Below are positions 52,652-62,005 of a stretch of 64,000 bases of DNA, in pieces (positions within the stretch are counted from its first letter, which is position 1; each line of letters opens with the position of its first letter). Source of the DNA: Nemertoderma westbladi (taxonomy: Eukaryota; Xenacoelomorpha; Nemertodermatida; Nemertodermatidae); NCBI GenBank assembly GCA_032718475.1, contig JAUCBJ010007342.1, positions 1-64,000 on the forward strand. Reading direction: 5' to 3'. The notes beneath the pieces were generated by a model. That model was not told the DNA's origin, made no database searches, and saw only the letters and a program-made list of their open reading frames with translations. Both the position numbers and the translations under genes were made by a program.

Positions 52652-53798
52652 TTACGCCCACCCCTACCCTTGGGTAGCAGATAGGAGTAACGCCCACCCC
52701 TACCCTCGGGTAGCAGATAGGAGTAGCGCCTAGCCCTACCCTCGGGTAGCAGATAGGAGTAACGCCCACCCCTACCCTCGGGTAGCAGATAGGAGTAGCG
52801 CCTAGCCCTACCCTCGGGTAGCAGATAGGAGTAGCGCCCACCCCTACCCTCGGGTAGCAGATAGGAGTAGCGCCCACCCCTACCTTCGGGTAGCAGATAG
52901 GAGTAGCGCCCACCCCTACCTTCGGGTAGCAGATAGGAGTAGCGCCCACCCCTACCCTCGGGTAGCAGATAGGAGTAGCGCCCACCCCTACCCTCGGGTA
53001 GCATATAGGAGTAGCGCCCACCCCTACCTTCGGGTAGCAGATAGGAGTAGCGCCCACCCCTACCCTCGGGTAGCATATAGGAGTAGCGCCCACCCCTACC
53101 CTCGGGTAGCAGATAGGAGTAGCGCCCAGCCTTACCCTCGGGTAGCAGATAGGAGTAGCGCCCATCCTTACCTTTGGGTAGCAGGTAGGAGGAGTAGCGC
53201 CCACCCCTACCTTCGGGTAGCAGATAGTAGTAGCGCCCATCCTTACCCTCGGGTAGCAGATAGGAGTAGCGCCCATCCTTACCCTCGGGTAGCAGATAGG
53301 AGTAGCGCCCATCCTTACCCTCGGGTAGCAGATAGGAGTAGCGCCCATCCTTACCCTCGGGTAGCAGATAGGAGTAGCGCCCCCCCTTACCCTCGGGTAG
53401 CAGATAGGAGTAGCGCCCATCCTTACCCTCGGGTAGCAGATAGGAGTAGCGCCCATCCTTACCCTCGGGTAGCAGATAGGAGTAGCGCCCATCCTTACCC
53501 TCGGGTAGCAGATAGGAGTAGCGCCCATCCTTACCCTCGGGTAGCAGATAGGAGTAACGCCAATCCCTACCTTCGGGTAGCAGATATGTGTAGCGCCCAC
53601 CCCTACATTCGGGTAGCAGATAGGAGTAGCGCCCACCCCTACCTTCGGGTAGCAGATAGGAGTAGCGCCTACACCTTCGGGTAGCAGATAGGAGTAGCGC
53701 CCACCCCTACCCTCAGGTAGCAGATTGGAGTAGCGCCCACCCCTACCTTTGGGTAGCAGATAGGAGTAGCGCCTACCCCTACCTTCGGGTAGCAGATA
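52652..53798 (-). repeat. 36-bp hairpin minisatellite, array 2 (about 32 units)
   Basis: Same family as at 7.27 kb, opposite orientation. The plus strand reads CTACC, a 4-nt loop, GGTAG, then CAGATAGGAGTAGCGCCCA. Loops vary (CTCG, TTCG, CTTG, TTTG, CTCA) while the stem is kept. It ends at CAGATA against the poly-T of the LINE. Long minus-strand frames are by-products of the 36-bp period. Confidence 0.95.
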
Positions 53799-53808
53799 TT
53801 TTTTTTTT

Positions 53809-54113
53809 GATTGATGCGCTTGTTGGCGCCATCATCCGGACCAGCCGGCATTTAATTAGACTTCACTTTAGTAAAAACCAAAAATTACAGTATAGGTACA
53901 CATCAAAATTGCACTAATAGCACATCAAACACGTTATTAATAATGCATAACAAAACAGCATAATAAAATCATGGATCGTGATAAAAGTATAGTACAGTAT
54001 TGTTATAGGATAACATTAGACACATACCAACATTATTAACAATCATCATTAAATATATCACTACACACAGAACTCAATCGATATTTGTTGCAATGAGACA
54101 TTAATGCTTCCAC
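53809..54113 (-). other. 3' UTR of the LINE
   Basis: About 300 bp between the ORF2 stop and the A tail, AT-rich, no hairpin family recognised. Confidence 0.7.
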
Positions 54114-56132
54114 CTAAAATTGAAAGTAGTTGTGGACCAGGCTTACTTTGTTAGCGAAGGTTAAACCATTTGTAGCATAACAGGCTCTCAGAAAGTTGTA
54201 GCTACCAAAGTCTGTGGTAGTTGCTGCACCTTCATCCATCCGTGATCTCAGTTCCTCATTGGAGTAGGTATAGTTTAGCATATTAAACATGGATGGAAGG
54301 CCTGATGTCTGTCTAGCAATCTCGTATGTGTGACTCAGCCCCATCTTCACGTTATTTGACGCAAGTGAATTCGTCATCAACAAGTACCGCAGATTCTGCT
54401 GGAGTGACTCCTTTGGACATCGAGATATCCGTCTAATCAATCCAATTGAGCGTTCTGACACAAGATTACTAAGTGAAGATGCTCCATACAGCAAGCATAG
54501 AGCTGAGTTTGACACACGATTATTACAGTACATGAGACCACGCATGATTTTACGAAACTGTCCATTCAGCGATTCCACTTCAGTACCTGAAAGCATTCCA
54601 AAATTAAATTCTAGGCCATAAAGGATACCAGGCACAGCGACAGCATTCCATAGCCTGGCAATGCATTCCGCAGGAAATTGCCGTACTGTCCAACCCCTGG
54701 TGTGGAAGATCGCCCCCATTGACGATATCCTGCGTCGACATTCATTTAGAAGCTGGTATGGAGATTGGTAGAAAGTAAATCCAAGGAAAGATATTGACTT
54801 AGTGAACAGTACATTTGTACCAAGGATTGATAGCGTTCTGTCAGAGAGACTCTGCACTTTAGATGACCCATTTACCATTGTCCAGTGAGTTTTACTTATG
54901 GAGATAGAAAGTCCAATTTTCTTTAGCTCGGTATCCAGAAGTACCATCATATTGTCGATGTCCCCACCGCATTCAGCAAATAAAATGATATCGTCGGCAT
55001 AGTTGAGGATGGAGACACTGCGATTCATAATAATTCTACACCCCAGTCCAGAATTCTTAACAGCCTCAATTGCATCAGAAATATAAAAATTAAACAGGAT
55101 CGGTGAAAGGATAGATCCTTGCTTAACTCCATTTCTTGGAGTGAAGCTATTGATGTCAACCTCCTCACCAAATTTGAAAAAGAAACGGCCACTAAGGTAA
55201 TACTGCAGAAGGAGTCTACACACTGATGGATTTATAACACTGGATAACTTCTCAAACAGAACTCTGAAGTCAACTGTGTCGAATGCTGAGTCAATATCTG
55301 TCTGGCACAAGTACACTGGAGCTCGGCTACTGTTAAAGTGGTTTATAATCTCATATGCTAGACTGATAGAAGTGTCACACCCAATGCCTTTCTGGTACGC
55401 CATCGACAGCTCATGCGGTTTTATGACACTCCGAAGAAATTCTGAGAGGCAAATCGCTTCCAAGATCTTTGCAATAATATTGACCGTAGACACCGGACGA
55501 TATGAGGATGGATGAAATCTATCTTTCCTGTGACCCTTATAGATACATGTAATTATCGTCTCCCCAAGAAGTTGGGGACAATGACCTAGGCGCAACGATG
55601 TTCTAAAGATATTGTGGAGAACCCCTACAACAAGAGTTGGATTAAGAGCTAGTAGGTGCTCCACTACTAGTGATGCAGAGTCTGGCGACTTATTTTTGTT
55701 CAACGAGAGAATCGCAGTCCTTATGGTTTCTGATGAAATTTCGGGTACAGTTGAGTTGTTACAGATGAGATCAAGTTTGCTTTTGATATCGGTATAAACC
55801 TGTTTATCTTTTTTCTGTAGCTGATTCTGAATATGAGCCCGCACGGAGTCCCTTGAGTTTGCAGGAACATTATTACCACCATCATCTTTCAGACGACCTT
55901 TTGTGTCCATAGTTCTCCAGAAGGATCTATCGTTGTTTAGGTTTTTGACGAGGTGGCACTCTGCTAAGTTCCGAAACAATTTATTCTTCAGTCTCCGAGT
56001 AGCTTTCCGTGATGCCTTAATGTCCTTCAATAGAGGATCCTGTGGATCAGACCCATTCCGGAGCCAAAGGTGGTGCAGTTTGGATGTTGTTTTAGAGTAG
56101 TCCTTCAACCTTTCATTGCGAATACGTAGATT
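54114..56132 (-). pseudogene. LINE ORF2, reverse transcriptase part (after an in-frame TGA)
   Basis: 664 codons from a nominal TTG at 56108, open upstream to the TGA at 56133-56135 in the same frame as the endonuclease. RT motifs: YKGHRKDRFHPSSYRPVST, CQTDIDSAFDTVDF (Asp), GVKQGSILSPILF and LNYADDIILF (Asp pair), then a thumb and C-terminal region with conserved cysteines. All RT motifs are intact. The lone TGA means this copy probably cannot make full-length ORF2 unless the stop is read through. Confidence 0.9.
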
Positions 56133-57284
56133 TCATGTTCTTTTCTGCATCTTCTTGTGAGGTATATTCTCAATGGCTGAACGGAAAATCGCTACAGAGA
56201 CTTCCAGAGTGAAGGAGTCCAGGTCATTTTTTGACCATGAGTCTGATGGGGGATAACATTCTAAGATTTTAGACATTTTCTGCTCGAAGGCATTATTATA
56301 TACTAGTATCTGACTAGAGGTAGCTTTCCCCCAGTGAAATCGAGTTAATTTACGAATATTTAAGCTTTCAGGTACGGTAGCACCACCAGGCAAGTCAAGT
56401 TCCATTGTAATTGCAAAATGATCTGAGAAGTTCATTTTATCTGGGGCTGAATTCACTGGATCCTCAAAGAGTACCTTACCTGAGAGTACCCGAAGCTGGT
56501 TAGTGCCAACAATATGGTCGATGTAAGATGTAGCTCCACTGGTATCACAGTGGAAGGTAAATTGGGGACCACTGATACATGATTTCGTATCTAGACATGA
56601 TGCATGTATGTTTTCTAAGAATTCTAAAAGGTTTCTTCCACGTTGAGTAGGCACTGTTCTACAGAATCGTGTGCAATTTGAACTACCAATATCAGCATTA
56701 AAATCACCCAGTACAATAGGCACTGCTGATGGATGTGCCACAATGGTATCCTCGAGTCTTCCAATAAAATCAGTGTACTCTTCTTGGGGCTTAGAAGCAT
56801 CAGGAGCATAAACACTAAGCATAAGAAGTTGTGACCCCATGAAGGAGGTTAGGGCACCAACAATGTCATCCTTGGAGCGTACCGGGCAGATATTTTTGAA
56901 AATTTTTGTATCAAGGATAAGAGCTACACCACCAACTCCTCTTTTCCTATTAGGATTGTTCATTTTTTCAGATACAGAAAATAGGCATCTAAAATTGCTG
57001 GACAGCCTTTTATTAAAAACTCCAGCCATCTCCTGGTGATCACACCAGTGTTCCTGTAGTGCTAGAATACAATTAGTACGTAGTAGTTCATCAACATAGG
57101 CAAGGTTTGTCGCAATTCCATGACAATTAAGAGTTGCGCAGTGTAAAGAGTTAGTATCGGTATCTTCTCGGCACACCAAATTCCCCTCCTGTACGACTTC
57201 CCCCCCTACATCTGGCAATGTGTCCTTGACGTCCATAAAAGGGCACCGTTTGTTCCATCTTGTCTGTTGCATCAGTAAAAGCAT
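56133..57284 (-). pseudogene. LINE ORF2, AP endonuclease part
   Basis: Encodes an apurinic-type endonuclease that nicks the target: TLNCHG, ALQEHWC (metal-binding Glu), VLGDFNADIG, SYIDHIVG and FSDHFAI are all present. It ends at the TGA 56133-56135; 8 codons later in the same frame is the nominal RT start, so one nonsense codon interrupts ORF2. The frame begins at 57284, overlapping the last 134 nt of ORF1, and the ATG used is uncertain. Confidence 0.9.
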
Positions 57285-60200
57285 ACTGGCGGTATTCCCA
57301 TTCTACACATACAAATCCTTGTGGCCAGAATCCTGTTGAGGTTAGAGCACTGGCATCATTTGCATTCACCACTAACTGCATGTTCTTATCCCTATTGTAG
57401 AACCTTGTAGAAATTTTTAGCACTTTAATTCCCACCTCGTTACAGTATCCATCAATCAAACCCTCGGCACAGTCAGCCTTCATTCCAGTGAGATATAAGG
57501 TTTTAGTCTGAGCACACGTATCACCTTGATTTAACTGCCTTTTATTGTGATTGTATAATACTGGGTTAACCTTATCACTCTCACTACCTGGTCGTTTAAA
57601 TCTGTGGCCTGATGTCATTGATGACCCAAAAGGATGTGAGATAGGTTTAGAGTCTTCCAAATCATCAGGTGTATGACTAAGGACCGTGAACCTATTGTCA
57701 CAATTTACAGCCGGTCTACTGTTGTGTAGTCTTGTTTGGTGATGTAACTCATCTCTGGGCCTATGTGACTGCCTGACCATATGAAAAGGCTTTTCTATAT
57801 TACCTTCTATAACTCTGCTTTGTCTGACCTTATCACCATCAAGAATCTTTAGATCCCCATTGATACCAGGGCGAGATCTACCATGACCATGTGAAACTTG
57901 CATATTTCTGTTGAATGGACCTGTTGACACTGTTCTACTCTTACCCATATTCATTTCAAGACTCTGTGTTTGGTTGCTAGTATGACTCTCTATCGGTTTC
58001 CCCCATGCATTGTGGGTTAGTTTTCCTGTGGGGTTTTGAACATCTATGGGTTTGTCTGATACAATGTGCTGAACATGCTTCACATACTCATTATTACAAT
58101 CGCCCCTCTCAGTTACAGTATGTCTTCCTTGTGAGACCCTCAACGGATTACTCGCAACAGCACTATCACACATAACCGATCTTGTTATATGTCGTGTACG
58201 TCTCTCATTTTCAAGCTGATCCCTTAGATCTATATTTTCTTGCTCAAGAGACTTTACCCTTAGTTCCATTCCTGATAGTCTACTTTGTATGTGACCAATA
58301 AGTGCATGAATCTCCATGCTAGCAGGTGGTTGGGCAGGAAGGAATTCTCGCTTCAAACGTTTCTTACAGGCCGCTGTTAAGGTTCCATTTACACGTGATC
58401 TATGAAGCTCGAAAATGTCCTGTGCCAGTTGCGCTTCTGATGATCTATGGTTCAAGTGAAAGGTAACTGTCTCCGAAGCACTCAGAGTTGGTTTGATCTC
58501 TGAGAAAAGGCAGATGCGTGCATTCATGAGTTCATTAAACTTCCTATTACTTAACTTTGACACAGCATATTTACGGGGCAGTTGAAGAATCCTCTGTATA
58601 CTTTGGCTGATTGGTGAGACCATTAGTTTGGAAGGCGAGATGTGTTTCGATTCGTCCCTTCCTTGACAATTGGGTATCAAAGAACCAACCAGTACATCAG
58701 TTGACTTCCTAGTATTTGACGTCGGTGGTTCAAATTCATCGGGGGCATAGTATTTCACATTGTCCAGGCATTTAGAAATCCAATTTCTACATCTATCACT
58801 GTCAGTGTGAAAATGTGAAACTTTGGAGTTAGTGGCGATTGCGTTAGCAAAGAGGCAGACGTAAACTCCACAGTCATAAGAGTTCTCCTGTGTTGGGTAC
58901 TTGTGACCGCTAGGGGTAGTTGTAACTTTCCATGCATGCTGTCTTTCCCGGTTTTCATATTTGTCTATTGCCGGCTCACTGGTGGTCAGGTTGTCCATTA
59001 GGTTTAATAACTCACAGATTTGGAAAGCTATTTTACCTGGCAGTGATGCGGTTGATGAGATGGTGTATACAAGTCGCATCTTCAGATCAGCCACATGAAG
59101 AACAAAATGTTCTTTGTTATAACATTCTGGTATCAGTAAAAACTCAGGTCTGGCAGACATGTATTTGCCGAAATATGGAATGGCCATAAGTTGGATGGCG
59201 AATAAAGTATCGTATTTTTCCACTGCTAGTTTCTGACATAAATCACTTTGAACTGATGCCACATGTGGGAATTGCTTTCTAAGTAAGCCAAGAAAACTAT
59301 CCACTACAGTGTCGCTCAGCCACTCTTTACATTCTAGGGTTTTCATATCCTTTCGCTCAGGAAGGACGTTTGGTGGCTGATCATTGTTCAGTTGATTTAG
59401 GTATATGGTAATTTGTTCAAGATCAGCCATTTTGGGTTGTAAGTTTTTGTCAATTTTTTTGACAAAGTGTATATCTACATCATCCTCATTTTTATGAGCC
59501 CCAATTTTGTCCACGAAATGCACATCCGCTTCATCTACCTTAGTTTTATTTTCACTATGTCTCTTAGTGTTATCGCTTTCATTGAAAGTATAAACAATAT
59601 TTGTTTTACTAAAAGTTACCTTTTTTGTGAAAATTATGTCGTCTGTACATGATGAAACTTTTGGTTTAAAAAAATGAGTTATCAGATTTTTAGGATTAGG
59701 CATATACTGGGTTCCCCAGTTCTTTATAGCTAGAGTATCTGTTTGCAAACCCGGAGGGTCCATGGAAGACATTGGCGAGCGCCCACTCGTAGAATGGGGA
59801 TCCGCTGGTGATCCACTCGGAGGCGTGGTAACCGCTGGTGAACCACTCGGAGGTGGGGGAACCTCTGGCGAGCCACTCGTAGGCGGGAGATCCACTGGTG
59901 AACCACTCGGAGGCGTGGGAACCACTGGCGAACCACTCATAGGCGAGAGATCCGCTGGTGAACCACTCAGAGGCGTGGGAACCGCTGGCGAACCACACGT
60001 AGACGGCAGATCCGCTGGCGAACCACTCGTAGGCCGGAGATCCGCTGGCAAGCCACTCGGAGGCGTGGGAACCTCTGGTGAACCACTCATAGGTTGTGGA
60101 ACCGCTGGCGACCCACTCGTAGGCGGGAGACCCGCTGACGAACCACTCAGTGGTGGGGGAACTGCTGGCGAAACACTCGTAGGCGGGAGATCCGCTGGCG

Positions 60201-61788
60201 AATCATTCGGAGGCGTTGGAACCTCTGGCGAACCACTCATAGGTTGTGGAACCGCTGGTGAACCACTCATAGGTGGGTGATCCGCTGTCGAACCACTCAG
60301 AGGTGGGGAAACCGCTGGAGAACCACTCGTAGGCGGGAGATCCGCTGGTGAACCACTCAGAGGTGGGGAAACCACTGGCGGACCACTCGTAGGCGGGAGA
60401 TCCGCTGACGATCCACTCGGAGGCGTGGGAACCGCTGGCAAAACACTCGGAGGCGTGGGAACCGCTGACGAACCACTCAAAGGTGGGGGAACCGCTGGCG
60501 AACCACTCAAAGGTGGGGGAACCGCTGGGGAACCACTTGGGGGCGTGGTATCTGATGGCGAACCATTCGGAGGCATGGGAACCGCTGTCGAACCACTCGG
60601 AGGCATGGGAACCACTGGCGAACCACTCGGAGGCGTGGGAACCGCCGGCGACACACTCTGAGGTGGGGGAACCGCTGGCGAACCACTCAGAGGTGGGGGA
60701 ACCACTGGGGAACCACTCGGAGGCGTGGTATCCGATGACAAACCATTCCGAGGTGTGGGAAACGCTGGCGAACCACTAGGAGGCGTGGGAACCGCTGACG
60801 AACCACTCAAAGTTGGGGGAATCGCTGGGGAACCACTCAGAAGTGGGGGAAACGCTGGCGAACCATTCGGAGGCGAAGGATCTGATGGCGAACCACTCGG
60901 AGGCGTTGGAACCGCTGGCGAACCACTCGGAGGCGTGGGAACCGATGACAAACCACTCAAAGGTGGGGGAATCGCTGGGGAACCACTCGGAGGCGTGGTA
61001 TCTGATGGCGAACCATTCGGAGGTGTGGGAACCACTGTCGAACCACTAGGAGGCGTGGGAACTGCTGGCAAACCACTCGGAGGCGTGGGAACCGCAGGCG
61101 ACCCATTCTGAGGTGGGGGAACCACTGGCGTCCCACTCAGTGGTGGAGGAACCGCTGGCGACCCACTCAGAGGTGGGGGAACTGCTGGCGAACCACTCAG
61201 AGGCGTGGGAACCGCTGGCGACCCACTCAGAGGTGGGGGAACCGCTGGCGAACCACTCAGAGGCGAGGGAAGCGCTGGCGATGAAATGTTACATGTTACC
61301 ACGGCCGCTGGATGTTTATAGAAATGAGTTATCAGGTTATTAGATTTATGCATTTCCTGGGGTCCCCAGTTCTTTGTAGCCGGTAGGTCCATGGGATCTG
61401 TTGGCGAGACCACCGCAGTCGATGGATCCCTTAGCGAACCCTCCGCAGTTGAGGGATCCTTAGGCGAACCCGCCGTGGTTGAGGAATCCTTTAGCGAACC
61501 CGCCGATGTCGAGGAATCCTTTAGAGCACCCGCCGCGGTCGATTTGATCAAACTCGGCGGGTCCCGGAGTCCCTCGGAACCGGACTTCGCGTCGGCGTTA
61601 ACTCCGTTGGTAGAGCCTGATAGATCCTCTGGAAAGATTGCATTACTCTTTCGATCCAAGAGTGATAACGCACGCTTTAGTTTCTCTGCACGAGTTCCTG
61701 CAGTCGGCAAATCATTTTTGTCGAGAAACCGTTTAAGATTGTTGGTGTTCATCTTCCGAATGCGTACATATTCCATTTTCTTCGGCAC
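57151..61788 (-). CDS. LINE ORF1: SAP-like, PIP-box-like motifs, proline-rich array, Ulp1/C48 protease, coiled coil
   Basis: 1545 codons, ATG within 61786-61788. Residues about 15-45 (NLKRFLDKNDLPTAGTRAEK) resemble a SAP DNA-binding motif. NNLITHFYK near 150 and KNLITHFFK near 700 resemble PCNA-binding PIP boxes, apart from the leading Gln. Between them is a proline-rich array of 10-residue units (SGSPAVPTPP). Residues about 825-995 match Ulp1/SENP cysteine proteases: EHFVLHVADLK with catalytic His about 894, and TQENSYDCGVYVC with Gln 967 and Cys 973. The usual Asp after the His appears replaced by Ser or Thr. A coiled coil (ELRVKSLEQENIDLRDQLEN) lies near 1170-1195. C48 proteases cleave SUMO-type tags; that role here is inference. 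The usual LINE ORF1 role is RNA binding. Confidence 0.85.
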   Translation of the reverse strand: MPKKMEYVRIRKMNTNNLKRFLDKNDLPTAGTRAEKLKRALSLLDRKSNAIFPEDLSGSTNGVNADAKSGSEGLRDPPSLIKSTAAGALKDSSTSAGSLKDSSTTAGSPKDPSTAEGSLRDPSTAVVSPTDPMDLPATKNWGPQEMHKSNNLITHFYKHPAAVVTCNISSPALPSPLSGSPAVPPPLSGSPAVPTPLSGSPAVPPPLSGSPAVPPPLSGTPVVPPPQNGSPAVPTPPSGLPAVPTPPSGSTVVPTPPNGSPSDTTPPSGSPAIPPPLSGLSSVPTPPSGSPAVPTPPSGSPSDPSPPNGSPAFPPLLSGSPAIPPTLSGSSAVPTPPSGSPAFPTPRNGLSSDTTPPSGSPVVPPPLSGSPAVPPPQSVSPAVPTPPSGSPVVPMPPSGSTAVPMPPNGSPSDTTPPSGSPAVPPPLSGSPAVPPPLSGSSAVPTPPSVLPAVPTPPSGSSADLPPTSGPPVVSPPLSGSPADLPPTSGSPAVSPPLSGSTADHPPMSGSPAVPQPMSGSPEVPTPPNDSPADLPPTSVSPAVPPPLSGSSAGLPPTSGSPAVPQPMSGSPEVPTPPSGLPADLRPTSGSPADLPSTCGSPAVPTPLSGSPADLSPMSGSPVVPTPPSGSPVDLPPTSGSPEVPPPPSGSPAVTTPPSGSPADPHSTSGRSPMSSMDPPGLQTDTLAIKNWGTQYMPNPKNLITHFFKPKVSSCTDDIIFTKKVTFSKTNIVYTFNESDNTKRHSENKTKVDEADVHFVDKIGAHKNEDDVDIHFVKKIDKNLQPKMADLEQITIYLNQLNNDQPPNVLPERKDMKTLECKEWLSDTVVDSFLGLLRKQFPHVASVQSDLCQKLAVEKYDTLFAIQLMAIPYFGKYMSARPEFLLIPECYNKEHFVLHVADLKMRLVYTISSTASLPGKIAFQICELLNLMDNLTTSEPAIDKYENRERQHAWKVTTTPSGHKYPTQENSYDCGVYVCLFANAIATNSKVSHFHTDSDRCRNWISKCLDNVKYYAPDEFEPPTSNTRKSTDVLVGSLIPNCQGRDESKHISPSKLMVSPISQSIQRILQLPRKYAVSKLSNRKFNELMNARICLFSEIKPTLSASETVTFHLNHRSSEAQLAQDIFELHRSRVNGTLTAACKKRLKREFLPAQPPASMEIHALIGHIQSRLSGMELRVKSLEQENIDLRDQLENERRTRHITRSVMCDSAVASNPLRVSQGRHTVTERGDCNNEYVKHVQHIVSDKPIDVQNPTGKLTHNAWGKPIESHTSNQTQSLEMNMGKSRTVSTGPFNRNMQVSHGHGRSRPGINGDLKILDGDKVRQSRVIEGNIEKPFHMVRQSHRPRDELHHQTRLHNSRPAVNCDNRFTVLSHTPDDLEDSKPISHPFGSSMTSGHRFKRPGSESDKVNPVLYNHNKRQLNQGDTCAQTKTLYLTGMKADCAEGLIDGYCNEVGIKVLKISTRFYNRDKNMQLVVNANDASALTSTGFWPQGFVCVEWEYRQYAFTDATDKMEQTVPFYGRQGHIARCRGGSRTGGEFGVPRRYRY
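59760..61290 (-). repeat. 30-bp tandem array inside LINE ORF1 (proline-rich)
   Basis: About 50 units of 30 bp, plus strand GGAACCGCTGGCGAACCACT plus CGGAGGCGTG, encoding SGSPAVPTPP-type decapeptides. Frames on the plus strand remain open too and are not genes. The array is bounded by duplicated segments WGPQEM...NNLITHFYK and WGTQYM...KNLITHFFK. Confidence 0.93.
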
Positions 61789-62005
61789 TCAAGAGTACTC
61801 GGCCTTCGCTCGAATGGCGTCGTAGTTCGCAGAAACGCAGATATTGTAATTAAAATGTAATAAAATGTAAATAAAAGTGTATTGGCACCAATACAGTACA
61901 CGGTACAGCAGTATTGTAGTAGCACAGCAGTACGGTACAGCAGCAATTCAACGCAGTCTTCAGTACGCTACACAAATGAATGCCAATAGAAGTCGCTGAA
62001 TATCA
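61789..62005 (-). other. 5' UTR of the LINE
   Basis: About 215 bp with ACAGCAGTA-type repeated words near 61910-61945. A promoter would be expected here for a full-length LINE, but no specific box is recognised. Confidence 0.55.

Larger units (their letters stand above)
53799..62005 (-). mobile_element. Full-length APE-type LINE, 8.2 kb, with Ulp1-like ORF1, inserted in a minisatellite
   Basis: The 3' end is a 10-A tail on the coding strand (T run at 53799-53808). The 5' end is at about 62005. On both sides lie 36-bp array units: CAGATA on the left and ATAGGAG on the right, so the element split one array, with ATA as a minimal target duplication. It holds ORF1 (1545 codons) and ORF2 (endonuclease and RT), ORF1 and ORF2 overlapping by about 134 nt. 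Clade is not settled; it has no obvious RTE signature. Confidence 0.87.

Noticed and set aside
52530-53636. Minus-strand frame of 368 codons with ATPICYPRVGVG repeats
   Set aside because: By-product of the 36-bp minisatellite, whose period is a multiple of three.
59762-61343. Plus-strand frames with GGVGTAGEPLG repeats
   Set aside because: Antisense of the proline-rich array in LINE ORF1.
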